From: Firmicutes bacterium CAG:475 | GTDB taxonomy: Bacteria; Bacillota; Clostridia; Christensenellales; CAG-917 | Assembly: GCA_000434435.1 (NCBI GenBank) | Contig: FR895605.1 | Coordinates: 1-8,766, forward strand | Reading direction: 5' to 3' | DNA length: 8,766 bases | In this document: positions 1-6,235 of the stretch, in pieces | Layout of the letters: each line of letters begins with the position of its first letter | Position numbering within the stretch: the first letter of the stretch is position 1 | The notes under the pieces: generated by a model | The model's input: only the letters and a program-made list of their open reading frames with translations | The model's database searches: none | What the model was told of the DNA's origin: nothing | Program-made: the position numbers and the translations under genes

Positions 1-87
1 GGGAAACACGTGAGGAAGGGGGAAATTGTAATTAAAATACTCCCCCTACACTCTTGTAAGAGAATGACAGATAAGAGAACAACGCGT

Positions 88-1860
88 ATGTACAATCCTC
101 TACTCAACAAAAAGCCGTATGGCGCAAGCGTGCAAAATCAAGAAACACGCATAACTTTTCCTGTCGATAACTCTCTTCAAATCAAGAGAGTTTTTGTCGT
201 ATTGCGACAAGTTTTCGGAGAGGGAGGAGAGGTTGCAGGCGATTGCCTGCGATATGAATTGCCCTATTCTCACAGCGACGAAACGCAAGACTTTTTTGTC
301 GGAGCATTTTCGCTTTCACAGTGGGGTATTTGGAAGTATCGCTTTGAGGGCGAGTTCGCAAATGGTGACCTTGCGTTTTTCGGAAGAGGGCTTGACGGCG
401 TTGCCATAAGAGGTGATTGGTTGCCTGAATGGCAGTTGACCGTCACAAAATTCGACTATAAAACCCCGAATTGGGCAAAACAAGGCGTAACGTATCAAAT
501 ATTTGCAGACAGGTTTTGCAAAGTCGGCGACAAGCCTTTTACAAAAAAAGGCAGGTTGCACGGCGATTGGTATGAGCGTCCCGACATCGCAGAGGACGGC
601 AAAGATTATCGCGCGGACGACTTTTTCGGCGGCAATATCAACGGTATTATTTCAAAACTGGATTATTTGCAATCCCTCGGTGTGAGCCTGATTTACCTTT
701 CGCCTATTTTCGAGTCTTGCTCGAATCATCGCTACGACACCGGCGATTATCTAAAAATCGATCCGCTTTTCGGAACGGAAGAAGAGTTTTCGAATCTGAT
801 AGAAAAAGCAAGCGAAAAAGGCATAAAAATCATGCTTGACGGAGTGTTTAATCACACCGGTTCGGACAGCAGATATTTCAACAAATACGGCACTTACGAC
901 AGCCTCGGCGCATACCAAAGCAAGCAGTCGCCTTATTACGATTGGTACTTCTTTTCGCAATATCCGAACAAATATGCTTGTTGGTGGGGTAGCACGGTTG
1001 TGCCAACCGTCAACAAGAGCGCAAAAGGATTTTGCGATTTGATTTTGGGTGACGGCGGCGTGGTTGACAAGTGGTCAAAGTTGGGAGTAAAAGGCTGGCG
1101 TCTTGACGTTGTGGACGAGTTGCCCATAGACTTCACCGACAAACTTTGCGCTCGCATAAGGATCGAGGGCGACGATATGCTCGTCGTCGGCGAGGTGTGG
1201 GAGGACGCGTCCGTAAAAATCGCATACAGCGAGTGGCGGCCGTATTTCATGGGCGAGCAGCTCGATTCCGTCATGAATTATCCCTTTAAAGAGGCGATTT
1301 TGGCATACGTTCTGAACGGCGATAAAAACGCATTTATCGCGGACGTTACAACGGTGCTCGAACACTATCCCAAGCAATCTCTCGACGTCCTTATGAACCT
1401 TGTGGACAGCCACGACACCGCTCGCGCAATAACCGTCCTTTCGGGCGTAAAACCGCCTTATTCAAAAAAGGATAGAGCGGACTTTACGCTCTCTTGCGAG
1501 CAGTACGACCTTGCAAAGCGCAGGTTGAAAGTTGCAAGTGCGCTTCAATATACGCTTCCCGGCGTTCCTTGCGTTTTCTACGGCGACGAAGCAGGCAAAC
1601 AAGGCTTTGAAGATCCGCTCAATCGCGGCACTTATCCGTGGGGCAGAGAGGACACCGATTTGATTGAACACTATCGCGCATTGGGCAAAATCAGAGAGAA
1701 GTACAAAGACCTGTTGCAAGGCGAAACGCATTTTGTCAAAGACTCGGACAAACTCGTTTTCGAGCGTGTTTGCGCCGACGGCGTATTGCGAGTCGAATCG
1801 CAAGGTTTGGGGCTTTCGATAAGCGTAAACGGAAAAGTTGTGATGTCAATTAACAAATAG
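88..1860 (+). CDS. GH13 alpha-glucan hydrolase (neopullulanase / cyclomaltodextrinase-like)
   Basis: Retaining alpha-glucosidic hydrolase of family GH13, probably acting in the cytoplasm on maltodextrins, cyclodextrins or pullulan-type oligosaccharides. No signal peptide is visible. Numbered from the ATG at 88 (590 aa), the four GH13 regions are present: DGVFNH (about 251-256), GWRLDV with nucleophile Asp340, GEVW with acid/base Glu369, and NLVDSHD with Asp443. YQIFADRF (about 136-143) and VPTVN (about 305-309) are typical of the neopullulanase/cyclomaltodextrinase/maltogenic amylase group. Residues 1-120 look like the beta-rich N-terminal domain of that group. The reading frame stays open upstream to a GTG at 10 and an ATG at 64. 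The ATG at 88 (MYNPLLN) is chosen because it gives the usual family length and the upstream residues are basic and family-atypical; the ribosome site (AAGAGA about 73-78) is weak, so the start is moderately sure. The MFS gene downstream converges on it and may supply its substrate. Exact substrate is undetermined. Confidence 0.9.
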   Translation: MYNPLLNKKPYGASVQNQETRITFPVDNSLQIKRVFVVLRQVFGEGGEVAGDCLRYELPYSHSDETQDFFVGAFSLSQWGIWKYRFEGEFANGDLAFFGRGLDGVAIRGDWLPEWQLTVTKFDYKTPNWAKQGVTYQIFADRFCKVGDKPFTKKGRLHGDWYERPDIAEDGKDYRADDFFGGNINGIISKLDYLQSLGVSLIYLSPIFESCSNHRYDTGDYLKIDPLFGTEEEFSNLIEKASEKGIKIMLDGVFNHTGSDSRYFNKYGTYDSLGAYQSKQSPYYDWYFFSQYPNKYACWWGSTVVPTVNKSAKGFCDLILGDGGVVDKWSKLGVKGWRLDVVDELPIDFTDKLCARIRIEGDDMLVVGEVWEDASVKIAYSEWRPYFMGEQLDSVMNYPFKEAILAYVLNGDKNAFIADVTTVLEHYPKQSLDVLMNLVDSHDTARAITVLSGVKPPYSKKDRADFTLSCEQYDLAKRRLKVASALQYTLPGVPCVFYGDEAGKQGFEDPLNRGTYPWGREDTDLIEHYRALGKIREKYKDLLQGETHFVKDSDKLVFERVCADGVLRVESQGLGLSISVNGKVVMSINK

Positions 1861-1901
1861 ACTATTTATTGTGTGGCATTGTCCCACGCCAAAACATAAT
1901 G

Positions 1902-1926
1902 AAAGGCACGCAACCGCGTGCCTTTT
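1902..1926 (+). terminator. Hairpin terminator after the GH13 gene
   Basis: A perfect 10-bp stem, AAAGGCACGC (1902-1911) with GCGTGCCTTT (1916-1925) around an AACC loop, followed by a short T tract (TTTT). It begins 41 nt past the GH13 stop codon. The stem shares the GGCACG core with the hairpins at 2375 and 2546, as if the same terminator type recurs in this genome. Confidence 0.75.
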
Positions 1927-1960
1927 GTAAAAACACCAACCGATTGTGACGGCACAACAG

Positions 1961-1992
1961 CAAGCAAGTACTCGATCGAAATTGCGGTTTGA
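1961..1992 (+). repeat. Diverged direct repeat 1, copy A
   Basis: This 32-bp segment matches 2126-2157 at 27 of 32 positions without gaps. The shared start is CAAGCAAG and the shared later part is AATTG followed by TTGA. It is not coding on either strand as far as can be seen. Confidence 0.65.
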
Positions 1993-2052
1993 ATAAAGTC
2001 GAAACAGTCGGTGATAACGAATCCACATCGGGTGCGGGTCTCCCGCCCTCTC

Positions 2053-2080
2053 GTCATTCCGAGCGTAAGCGTGGGAATCC
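2053..2080 (+). repeat. GTCATTCCGAG intergenic repeat, forward copy
   Basis: Begins GTCATTCCGAG and ends GTGGGAATCC, so its ends ATTCC and GGAAT are themselves complementary. An inverted and slightly longer copy lies at 2264-2296. From memory, repeats with these ends are common between genes in several bacterial groups; that was not checked by search. Confidence 0.7.
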
Positions 2081-2125
2081 AGCGCAGCGGAATGCTCCTA
2101 TCGGCGTGAAAAGCACGCACCCCAC

Positions 2126-2157
2126 CAAGCAAGCACTCGCTCGGAATTGAGGCTTGA
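2126..2157 (+). repeat. Diverged direct repeat 1, copy B
   Basis: Second copy of the 32-bp unit at 1961-1992, 165 bp downstream, with five substitutions. It runs directly into the T-rich unit at 2156-2179, which has its own copy at 2470-2495. Confidence 0.65.
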
Positions 2158-2179
2158 GTTTTTGTCCCTCTTATTTTGA
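2156..2179 (+). repeat. Diverged direct repeat 2, copy A
   Basis: GAGTTTTTGTCC followed by CTCTTATTTTGA. It matches 2470-2495 except for two extra T residues in that copy and one C/G change. Both copies are followed a few tens of bases later by GCGCGGTAG (2195 and 2511). Confidence 0.6.
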
Positions 2180-2225
2180 GAGAGAAGAGTGGTTGCGCGG
2201 TAGAGATTGCGAGAACAAGTGCGGT

Positions 2226-2243
2226 CAGTGGCAATCGCCACTG
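2226..2243. other. Small perfect hairpin
   Basis: CAGTGGC (2226-2232) pairs with GCCACTG (2237-2243) around an AATC loop. There is no T tract directly after it on either strand, so it is not called a terminator. It lies between the two copies of the GTCATTCCGAG repeat. Confidence 0.45.
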
Positions 2244-2263
2244 TGTTTGCGTTTCTATTTAGG

Positions 2264-2296
2264 GGATTCCCACGTCGCTTTGCTCCTCGGAATGAC
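2264..2296 (-). repeat. GTCATTCCGAG intergenic repeat, inverted copy
   Basis: Read on the minus strand it begins GTCATTCCGAG and ends GTGGGAATCC, like the copy at 2053-2080, with about 5 extra bases in the middle. The two copies face each other across about 183 bp and could pair in a transcript. Confidence 0.7.
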
Positions 2297-2340
2297 ATTT
2301 GAGGTGGTTGCCATAACCGCAACGCTGTTTGAGCAATGGT

Positions 2341-2404
2341 GCGCGGTTAGGAAGACTAAAAAAGCGATATATAAAAGGAAGGCACGGACAAAACCGTGCC
2401 TTCC
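2341..2404. repeat. Duplicated terminator block, copy 1
   Basis: Near-identical to 2511-2573: about 61 of 64 positions agree, with one T insertion (GCGCGGTTAG versus GCGCGGTAG) and a small change in the hairpin loop (ACAAAA versus CAAAAA). Each copy carries GACTAAAAAAGCGATAT and then a GGAAGGCACGG hairpin. This copy lacks the matching right-hand arm that copy 2 has, so it looks like the partial duplicate. Confidence 0.85.
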
Positions 2405-2406
2405 TT
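2375..2406 (-). terminator. Strong hairpin terminator (in duplicate block)
   Basis: A perfect 13-bp stem, AAGGAAGGCACGG (2375-2387) with CCGTGCCTTCCTT (2394-2406), around a 6-nt loop. On the minus strand the stem is followed by a T-rich tail (TTTTATATAT), which fits intrinsic termination of leftward transcription from the MFS gene. The plus strand has a weaker tail. This is the third and last terminator-like hairpin met by that transcript. Confidence 0.7.
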
Positions 2407-2412
2407 AAACAT

Positions 2413-2436
2413 AAAAAAGGGCGCACGAAGTGCGCT
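2413..2436 (-). terminator. Intrinsic terminator, minus strand
   Basis: On the minus strand GCGCAC, TTC loop and GTGCGC (2435-2421) are followed by CC and a run of six T. This is a textbook rho-independent shape. It is the second of three hairpins in a row downstream of the MFS gene. Confidence 0.7.
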
Positions 2437-2469
2437 AACCAAGCAGACAATTTGGCGAAACTGTGGCAG

Positions 2470-2495
2470 GAGTTTTTTTGTCCGTCTTATTTTGA
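2470..2495 (+). repeat. Diverged direct repeat 2, copy B
   Basis: Second copy of the unit at 2156-2179. It sits just upstream of the second copy of the terminator-bearing block at 2511-2573. Confidence 0.6.
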
Positions 2496-2510
2496 TAGCA
2501 CAAATTTTCT

Positions 2511-2573
2511 GCGCGGTAGGAAGACTAAAAAAGCGATATATAAAAGGAAGGCACGGCAAAAACCGTGCCTTCC
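2511..2573. repeat. Duplicated terminator block, copy 2
   Basis: The copy next to the MFS gene. It keeps the full nested palindrome because the matching right-hand arm lies in the 3' end of the MFS gene (2580-2597). It is taken as the original because it is the one fitted to a gene end. Confidence 0.85.
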
Positions 2574-2597
2574 GTAAGCATATCGCTTTTTTAGTCT
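2522..2597 (-). terminator. Nested double-stem terminator of the MFS gene
   Basis: The inner stem is GGAAGGCACGG (2546-2556) with CCGTGCCTTCC (2563-2573) around a 6-nt loop. The outer stem is a perfect 18-bp inverted repeat, AGACTAAAAAAGCGATAT (2522-2539) with 2580-2597. The outer arm covers the last codons and the stop codon (2591-2593) of the MFS gene. On the minus strand the inner stem is followed by TTTTATATAT and the outer arm ends in a run of six T before AGTC, so either could drive termination. Confidence 0.8.
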
Positions 2598-4615
2598 GCG
2601 TCGAGCGCATCCAACCTTATTTGCTTCTTTTCCTCTTTTGTGAGTTTTCTGCCTTTGGTGAGTTGCTTGCTGTCGCCGTGTTTGACGAAGAGCATCAACA
2701 CGATTGCGATGACGATGCACACTGCGCTGTAAAGGAAGAGATATTGGTTGCCGCCTGCGTCCATGATTGCGCCGCCGATTGCGGGGGTGATTGCTTGTGC
2801 GGACATTGTTGCGACATAGTAGTAGCCCGTGTATTGACCGACTGTTTCAGCCGTAGAAAGCTCGGTGACCATCGGGAAGGTGTTGACGTTTGCGATGATA
2901 AGTCCGAAACCTGCGATGAGGTAGAACAAGGCAAACAGCACTGCGGGGATTGCCGCGTTGTCGCTCGGACGCACCGCAAAGCAGATGAGCACAAAGGATA
3001 CGACAGCCATTGCAAAGCCGATCATAATTGACTTTCTTCTGCCGATTTTTGCAGCCATGTAGCCGACGGGGATAAATGCGATTGCGCTTATGCCCATTGA
3101 AACACCGGAGATAATCGACGCGACACCCGCCGAGAGGTTGAGTGATTTCGTGGTGTAAATAGAGAGGTTTGAGGACACTGCGTTATAGCCCATAAACCAC
3201 ATAAAGATCGAAGCGAGGATGAGCGCAAACGATTTGAGTCTGCCTTTTTCGAGGTCGTTCTTTGCGCCCCACCATTCTTTTGGCGAAACGGGTTTCTTTT
3301 TGGTGTTTTCAACAACTTGCTTTGCAAAGTCGAGAGTTTCGGGTGCGATTTCCTCTTTTGCAGTGCCGTTGACAAGTTCTTGCACTTCTCCGTCGGGTTT
3401 GCTGTCGAGATTGTACTCGGCGTCGCCTTCGTGAATAAGTTCTTCCGCAAATTTTTCCGCTTCGGGATTTTCGCCGTCGGCAAAGTCGTCGATTTCGTAT
3501 TCTTTGCAGATTTCCTGACATTTTGCAACCATCTTGCGCTCGTTGACGAGAGCGAGGAACCCTGCAAGGAGCAAGAGCATACCTGCCGCAACAGAACCGA
3601 ATATTATGACGTAATTTTCAAGACGCTGACCGAACAGCACGACCGTGTAAATCAAAAACGCGATTGCACCGCCGATACCGCCGCAAAGGTTGATGATTGC
3701 GTTTGCTTGCGAGCGGAGCGGCTTGGGCGTGACGTCGGGCATAAGCGCGACTGCGGGGGAGCGGAAAGTCGCCATTGCGATAAGCACCAAAAGAAGAATA
3801 ACCATGTACACGACAAGGCTCTTGATACCCGAACCGTCCGCGGCTTTTGTGCATTTTTCGTTGACCTCGTTGCTTATATAATTGTTCATGCCGGCGGCAA
3901 CGTACTTTTTGTAAGCGGCGTTGCTGTCAACGATTTCCTGATAGGTTTTGCCGGTGGGAGAAGTTGCGCTCAAATCCTCCACGACTTCGCCGTCATAGTA
4001 GTAAGTGGTTGCGCCCAACATATTGAGCACCGCTTTCTTTGACGTCATCTTGCTGTCGTAGCGCAATGCCACAAATTGTTCTCTCGTGATTTTGTTGTTG
4101 CCGAGATAGGTCAAATCGCAATAGTTTGCGCTGCCTTCTTTGCCTGCGACCGCATTGTCGTACCATTCTTCGAGCAACGGTTGCATAAAGGAATCGTCGT
4201 TGAGTTGGGATTCGATTTGAGTGGTGAGTTCTTGCGCCTTTGCTTGTTGTTTGAGCGTTGCGACGGGCACGAACACCATAAGTACCACTGCGCATACCGT
4301 GCCTATCACGATAAACGGCGTGCGGCGTCCCCATTTTTTGACGAGTTTGCCGTGCGCATTGTCGCTGAGTTTGCCGAACAAGGGGAGCATAAAGAGCGAC
4401 AAGAGATTGTCAAGTCCCATGATTATACCGCGCGCCCAGCTCGGCAAGCCGTATGCATGCTCCAAAAGGAGAGGAACGACAAAGTCGTATGCCGTCCAGA
4501 ACAGCATGATGATCGCAAATGCGAAGCCGACCTTAAAGGTCTGCGGATAGTCGAGTTTGAGAGGCGGTCTGCCTTTCTCGTCGAGCACTGGTGCCGGCTT
4601 TTCTTTTTTTCTCAT
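2591..4615 (-). CDS. MFS sugar transporter, GPH/SLC45-like, with large loops
   Basis: Membrane carrier of the major facilitator superfamily, closest by motif to GPH/SLC45-type glycoside-cation symporters, so a sugar is the likely substrate. It has 674 aa and about 12 membrane segments: three near 27-51, 60-80 and 100-120, three near 265-285, 305-328 and 335-357, and six between about 460 and 645. GRRTP (97-101) and GRRKS (525-529) are the cytoplasmic loop 2-3 and 8-9 motifs of the superfamily. PDVTPKPLRSQANA (293-306) resembles the family motif after segment 4. Two loops are unusually large: about 121-264, predicted outside, and about 358-458, acidic and cytoplasmic. The start is set by AGGAG (4622-4626) 6 nt before the ATG, with a strong promoter behind it. 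It converges on the GH13 gene, which suggests maltodextrin or a similar sugar; this is inference. Confidence 0.85.
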   Translation of the reverse strand: MRKKEKPAPVLDEKGRPPLKLDYPQTFKVGFAFAIIMLFWTAYDFVVPLLLEHAYGLPSWARGIIMGLDNLLSLFMLPLFGKLSDNAHGKLVKKWGRRTPFIVIGTVCAVVLMVFVPVATLKQQAKAQELTTQIESQLNDDSFMQPLLEEWYDNAVAGKEGSANYCDLTYLGNNKITREQFVALRYDSKMTSKKAVLNMLGATTYYYDGEVVEDLSATSPTGKTYQEIVDSNAAYKKYVAAGMNNYISNEVNEKCTKAADGSGIKSLVVYMVILLLVLIAMATFRSPAVALMPDVTPKPLRSQANAIINLCGGIGGAIAFLIYTVVLFGQRLENYVIIFGSVAAGMLLLLAGFLALVNERKMVAKCQEICKEYEIDDFADGENPEAEKFAEELIHEGDAEYNLDSKPDGEVQELVNGTAKEEIAPETLDFAKQVVENTKKKPVSPKEWWGAKNDLEKGRLKSFALILASIFMWFMGYNAVSSNLSIYTTKSLNLSAGVASIISGVSMGISAIAFIPVGYMAAKIGRRKSIMIGFAMAVVSFVLICFAVRPSDNAAIPAVLFALFYLIAGFGLIIANVNTFPMVTELSTAETVGQYTGYYYVATMSAQAITPAIGGAIMDAGGNQYLFLYSAVCIVIAIVLMLFVKHGDSKQLTKGRKLTKEEKKQIRLDALDAD

Positions 4616-4649
4616 AACTTACTCCTATAAAGAGAATATCCATAAATAT

Positions 4650-4665
4650 ATACGCACGTGCGCAT
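4650..4665. promoter_or_regulatory. Palindrome in the MFS leader, possible operator
   Basis: CGCACGTGCG (4653-4662) is a perfect 10-bp palindrome, with further symmetric A/T pairs outside one mismatch (A4650/T4665 and T4651/A4664). It lies about 12-27 nt downstream of the predicted start of transcription, where a repressor would block elongation. A central CpG is common in LacI-family operators, but no regulator gene is in the window and the regulator is unknown. Confidence 0.45.
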
Positions 4666-4683
4666 AATAAAATAGATAAATAT

Positions 4684-4712
4684 ATTATAATGTAAAAATG
4701 TCGGATTGTAAA
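4684..4712 (-). promoter_or_regulatory. Sigma-70-type promoter of the MFS gene
   Basis: On the minus strand TTTACA (4712-4707), a 17-bp spacer and TATAAT (4689-4684). The -10 is perfect and the -35 matches 5 of 6. Transcription should start near 4677, giving a leader of about 60 nt. The gene therefore need not depend on the upstream ChrA transcript. Confidence 0.8.
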
Positions 4713-4774
4713 TACTCAAAAAAGCTCAAAAGTGTGTTTTTTTAAGGAAAATTTAACGTTGCGCACGGCAGAAA

Positions 4775-5377
4775 TCAAATGGGAATAAATCCGTAGCACA
4801 GCGTGCCTATCACGGCGGATATGATTATCAACCATATAGGTTGCAGAGTTTTTCCTTTGATTCTGATAAGCGACAGCCCGAAAAGCAATGCGAAAAGGCA
4901 AGTGCCTATCGCGTCGAATTGTACGGGTTCGTGCGAAAGTACGCTCGATATGCCCAAAAGCGTTGACAAAACGAAGCCCGCGAAAACGGCAATCAAAAGC
5001 CCCGTAACGGTTGAGCGCACGTACACGAACACGCTTTGCACGGCAGGTTTTTTGATGAAATTCGAAAAGGTAAGCGCAATCAGGGTGGTGATGACAAGCG
5101 AGGGCAAAACCACTCCGAAGGTTGCGCAAATCGCGCCGAGTATGCTTTCTCCTACTCCTGCCGATTGCAGCACCGATACTCCCGTGTAGGTTGCTATGTT
5201 GACGGCAAACGGCCCCGGAGTGCTCTCGGAAATTGCAATGAAAGACTGCACTTCGTCAAGCGTAAGCCAACCTTTTTCGACAACCTCCTGACTTATCATG
5301 GGGATCATTGCCTGTCCGCCTCCGATGGTGAAAAGTCCTATCTTGAAAAACGTCCAAAAGAGTTGAAGATATATCAT
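4775..5377 (-). CDS. chrA: ChrA-family transporter, second of a pair
   Basis: Inner-membrane anion transporter subunit of the chromate ion transporter (CHR) family, in the short-chain form of 200 aa that works with a second short ChrA protein. FKIGLFTIGGG (11-21) and ESTPGP (51-56) are the family signatures, followed by FGVVLPS (87-93). Several hydrophobic segments cover most of the chain and there is no long tail. Its ATG overlaps the stop codon of the upstream ChrA gene (ATGA, 5377-5374), and a strong AAGGAGG site (5393-5387) lies 9 nt ahead, so translation is probably coupled. Substrate may be chromate, sulfate or another anion; the sequence does not decide. No clear terminator follows before the MFS promoter. 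Confidence 0.88.
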   Translation of the reverse strand: MIYLQLFWTFFKIGLFTIGGGQAMIPMISQEVVEKGWLTLDEVQSFIAISESTPGPFAVNIATYTGVSVLQSAGVGESILGAICATFGVVLPSLVITTLIALTFSNFIKKPAVQSVFVYVRSTVTGLLIAVFAGFVLSTLLGISSVLSHEPVQFDAIGTCLFALLFGLSLIRIKGKTLQPIWLIIISAVIGTLCYGFIPI

Positions 5378-6141
5378 TTTTCTTCGCCTCCTTCGTCGGA
5401 TTTCGTCGGAGCAATCGGACTGAGAATTTTGATTGAATTTTGCAAATCACCGCTTTTATCGTTTAAATTGTGTTGATAAACTTCGTTTTCGCGCACGTAT
5501 TCGTCTTTTTCGAGGGTGCGGCCTATGCGCTCGTTATAGTATTCGGGCGTGCCGACGGAGTGCAAAACTTTCTTGTCGTAAATCTGTTTTAGGCGTGCCG
5601 CAACGCATGCTATAACGATGGTTGCAAGTATGATATAAATCACCCTTACGTTTGTCAGAAGCGCAAGCAAAAACGACGCAATCATAAGCATGTATGACAG
5701 CAGATTTTTGCGCATGTCTTTGAAGAACGTGAACACGGCTTTTGCAATCAGCACCAGCACCGCCACTCGTATGCTCTTGAAAAAGTAACCTGCCCAAACG
5801 TTGTCCTTGACAAGTTCGATTACGTAGCTGAGAGCGATTATTACGACGAGAGAGGGAATTACGACGCCGATTGTCGCGGCGATACCGCCAAAAATGCCGC
5901 AACGCTTTACGCCTATATAAGTTGCGGTGTTTATCGCGATTGGCCCCGGCGTGCTTTCGGCAATGGCGAAAATATCGCTCAATTCGTCGTGAGTGATCCA
6001 CTTTTGTTTTTTGACGAGTTCCGCTTCGATGAGCGAAAGCATGGCGTATCCTCCGCCAAAGGAAAACAAGCCTATTTTGAAAAATATGCCGAACAGTTTG
6101 AGTATGTCCAAAAGGTATTGTTTTTTGCTTTTCTTTTCCAT
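5374..6141 (-). CDS. chrA: ChrA-family transporter, first of a pair
   Basis: Short-chain CHR-family membrane protein of 255 aa, partner of the next gene. From the ATG at 6141 (MEKKSKK) it has FGGG at 28-31 and ESTPGP at 62-67, then hydrophobic segments to about residue 183. A charged, probably soluble tail of about 70 residues ends in SDEGGEEK; the partner gene lacks such a tail. The frame is open further upstream to 6195, but the promoter for this gene occupies 6159-6187, inside that extension, so the ATG at 6141 is taken as the start. Its leader is then only about 12 nt and carries a weak GGCGA at 6149-6145. The stop overlaps the next start by 4 nt, forming a two-gene operon. Confidence 0.88.
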   Translation of the reverse strand: MEKKSKKQYLLDILKLFGIFFKIGLFSFGGGYAMLSLIEAELVKKQKWITHDELSDIFAIAESTPGPIAINTATYIGVKRCGIFGGIAATIGVVIPSLVVIIALSYVIELVKDNVWAGYFFKSIRVAVLVLIAKAVFTFFKDMRKNLLSYMLMIASFLLALLTNVRVIYIILATIVIACVAARLKQIYDKKVLHSVGTPEYYNERIGRTLEKDEYVRENEVYQHNLNDKSGDLQNSIKILSPIAPTKSDEGGEEK

Positions 6142-6158
6142 GCGTTTTCGCCAAAAAA

Positions 6159-6187
6159 AGTATAACACTCGCCTGTATGTTTGTAAA
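6159..6187 (-). promoter_or_regulatory. Promoter of the chrA pair
   Basis: On the minus strand TTTACA (6187-6182), a 17-bp spacer and TATACT (6164-6159). The same -35 and spacing occur at the MFS promoter. Transcription should start near 6152, only about 11 nt before the ATG at 6141, which excludes the longer open frame. Confidence 0.75.
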
Positions 6188-6201
6188 GTGCGCAAAAACC
6201 T

Positions 6202-6229
6202 TTGCCAAACGGTGAAGTCGTGTTAAAAT
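6202..6229 (+). promoter_or_regulatory. Probable promoter of the NrdG-like gene
   Basis: TTGCCA (6202-6207), a 16-bp spacer and TAAAAT (6224-6229). Transcription would start at or just before the ATG at 6236, giving a leaderless or near-leaderless message; no ribosome site lies in the right place. Its -35 is 14 bp from the -35 of the divergent chrA promoter, so a single bound protein could affect both. Confidence 0.5.
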
Positions 6230-6235
6230 ATAAAT

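Larger units (their letters stand above)
1861..2590. other. 730-bp gene-free interval of repeats and hairpins
   Basis: No credible gene. Open frames here are short, lack ribosome sites and run through repeats and palindromes. The interval holds, in order: the GH13 terminator (1902-1926), a diverged direct repeat (1961-1992 and 2126-2157), an inverted pair of a GTCATTCCGAG repeat (2053-2080 and 2264-2296), a 7-bp hairpin CAGTGGC/GCCACTG (2226-2243), a second diverged direct repeat (2156-2179 and 2470-2495), a near-identical repeated block (2341-2404 and 2511-2573), and three terminator-like hairpins serving the minus strand. The motif GCGCGGT(T)AG recurs at about 2195, 2341 and 2511, which suggests repeated local duplication. 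Confidence 0.8.

Noticed and set aside
10..87. N-terminal extension of the GH13 frame to the GTG at 10 or ATG at 64
   Set aside because: Extra residues are basic, unlike the family N-terminus, and the ATG at 88 gives the usual length. The window begins too close to exclude the longer form fully.
2396..3031. 211-aa plus-strand open frame rich in Cys, His and Asp
   Set aside because: It runs through the terminator repeats and then antisense to the MFS gene; its composition is that of a shadow frame.
3317..4042. 241-aa plus-strand open frame
   Set aside because: Antisense to the MFS gene, with no ribosome site or recognisable domain.
4713..4774. Terminator after the chrA pair
   Set aside because: A/T-rich with runs of T, but no GC stem was found; readthrough toward the MFS gene cannot be excluded.
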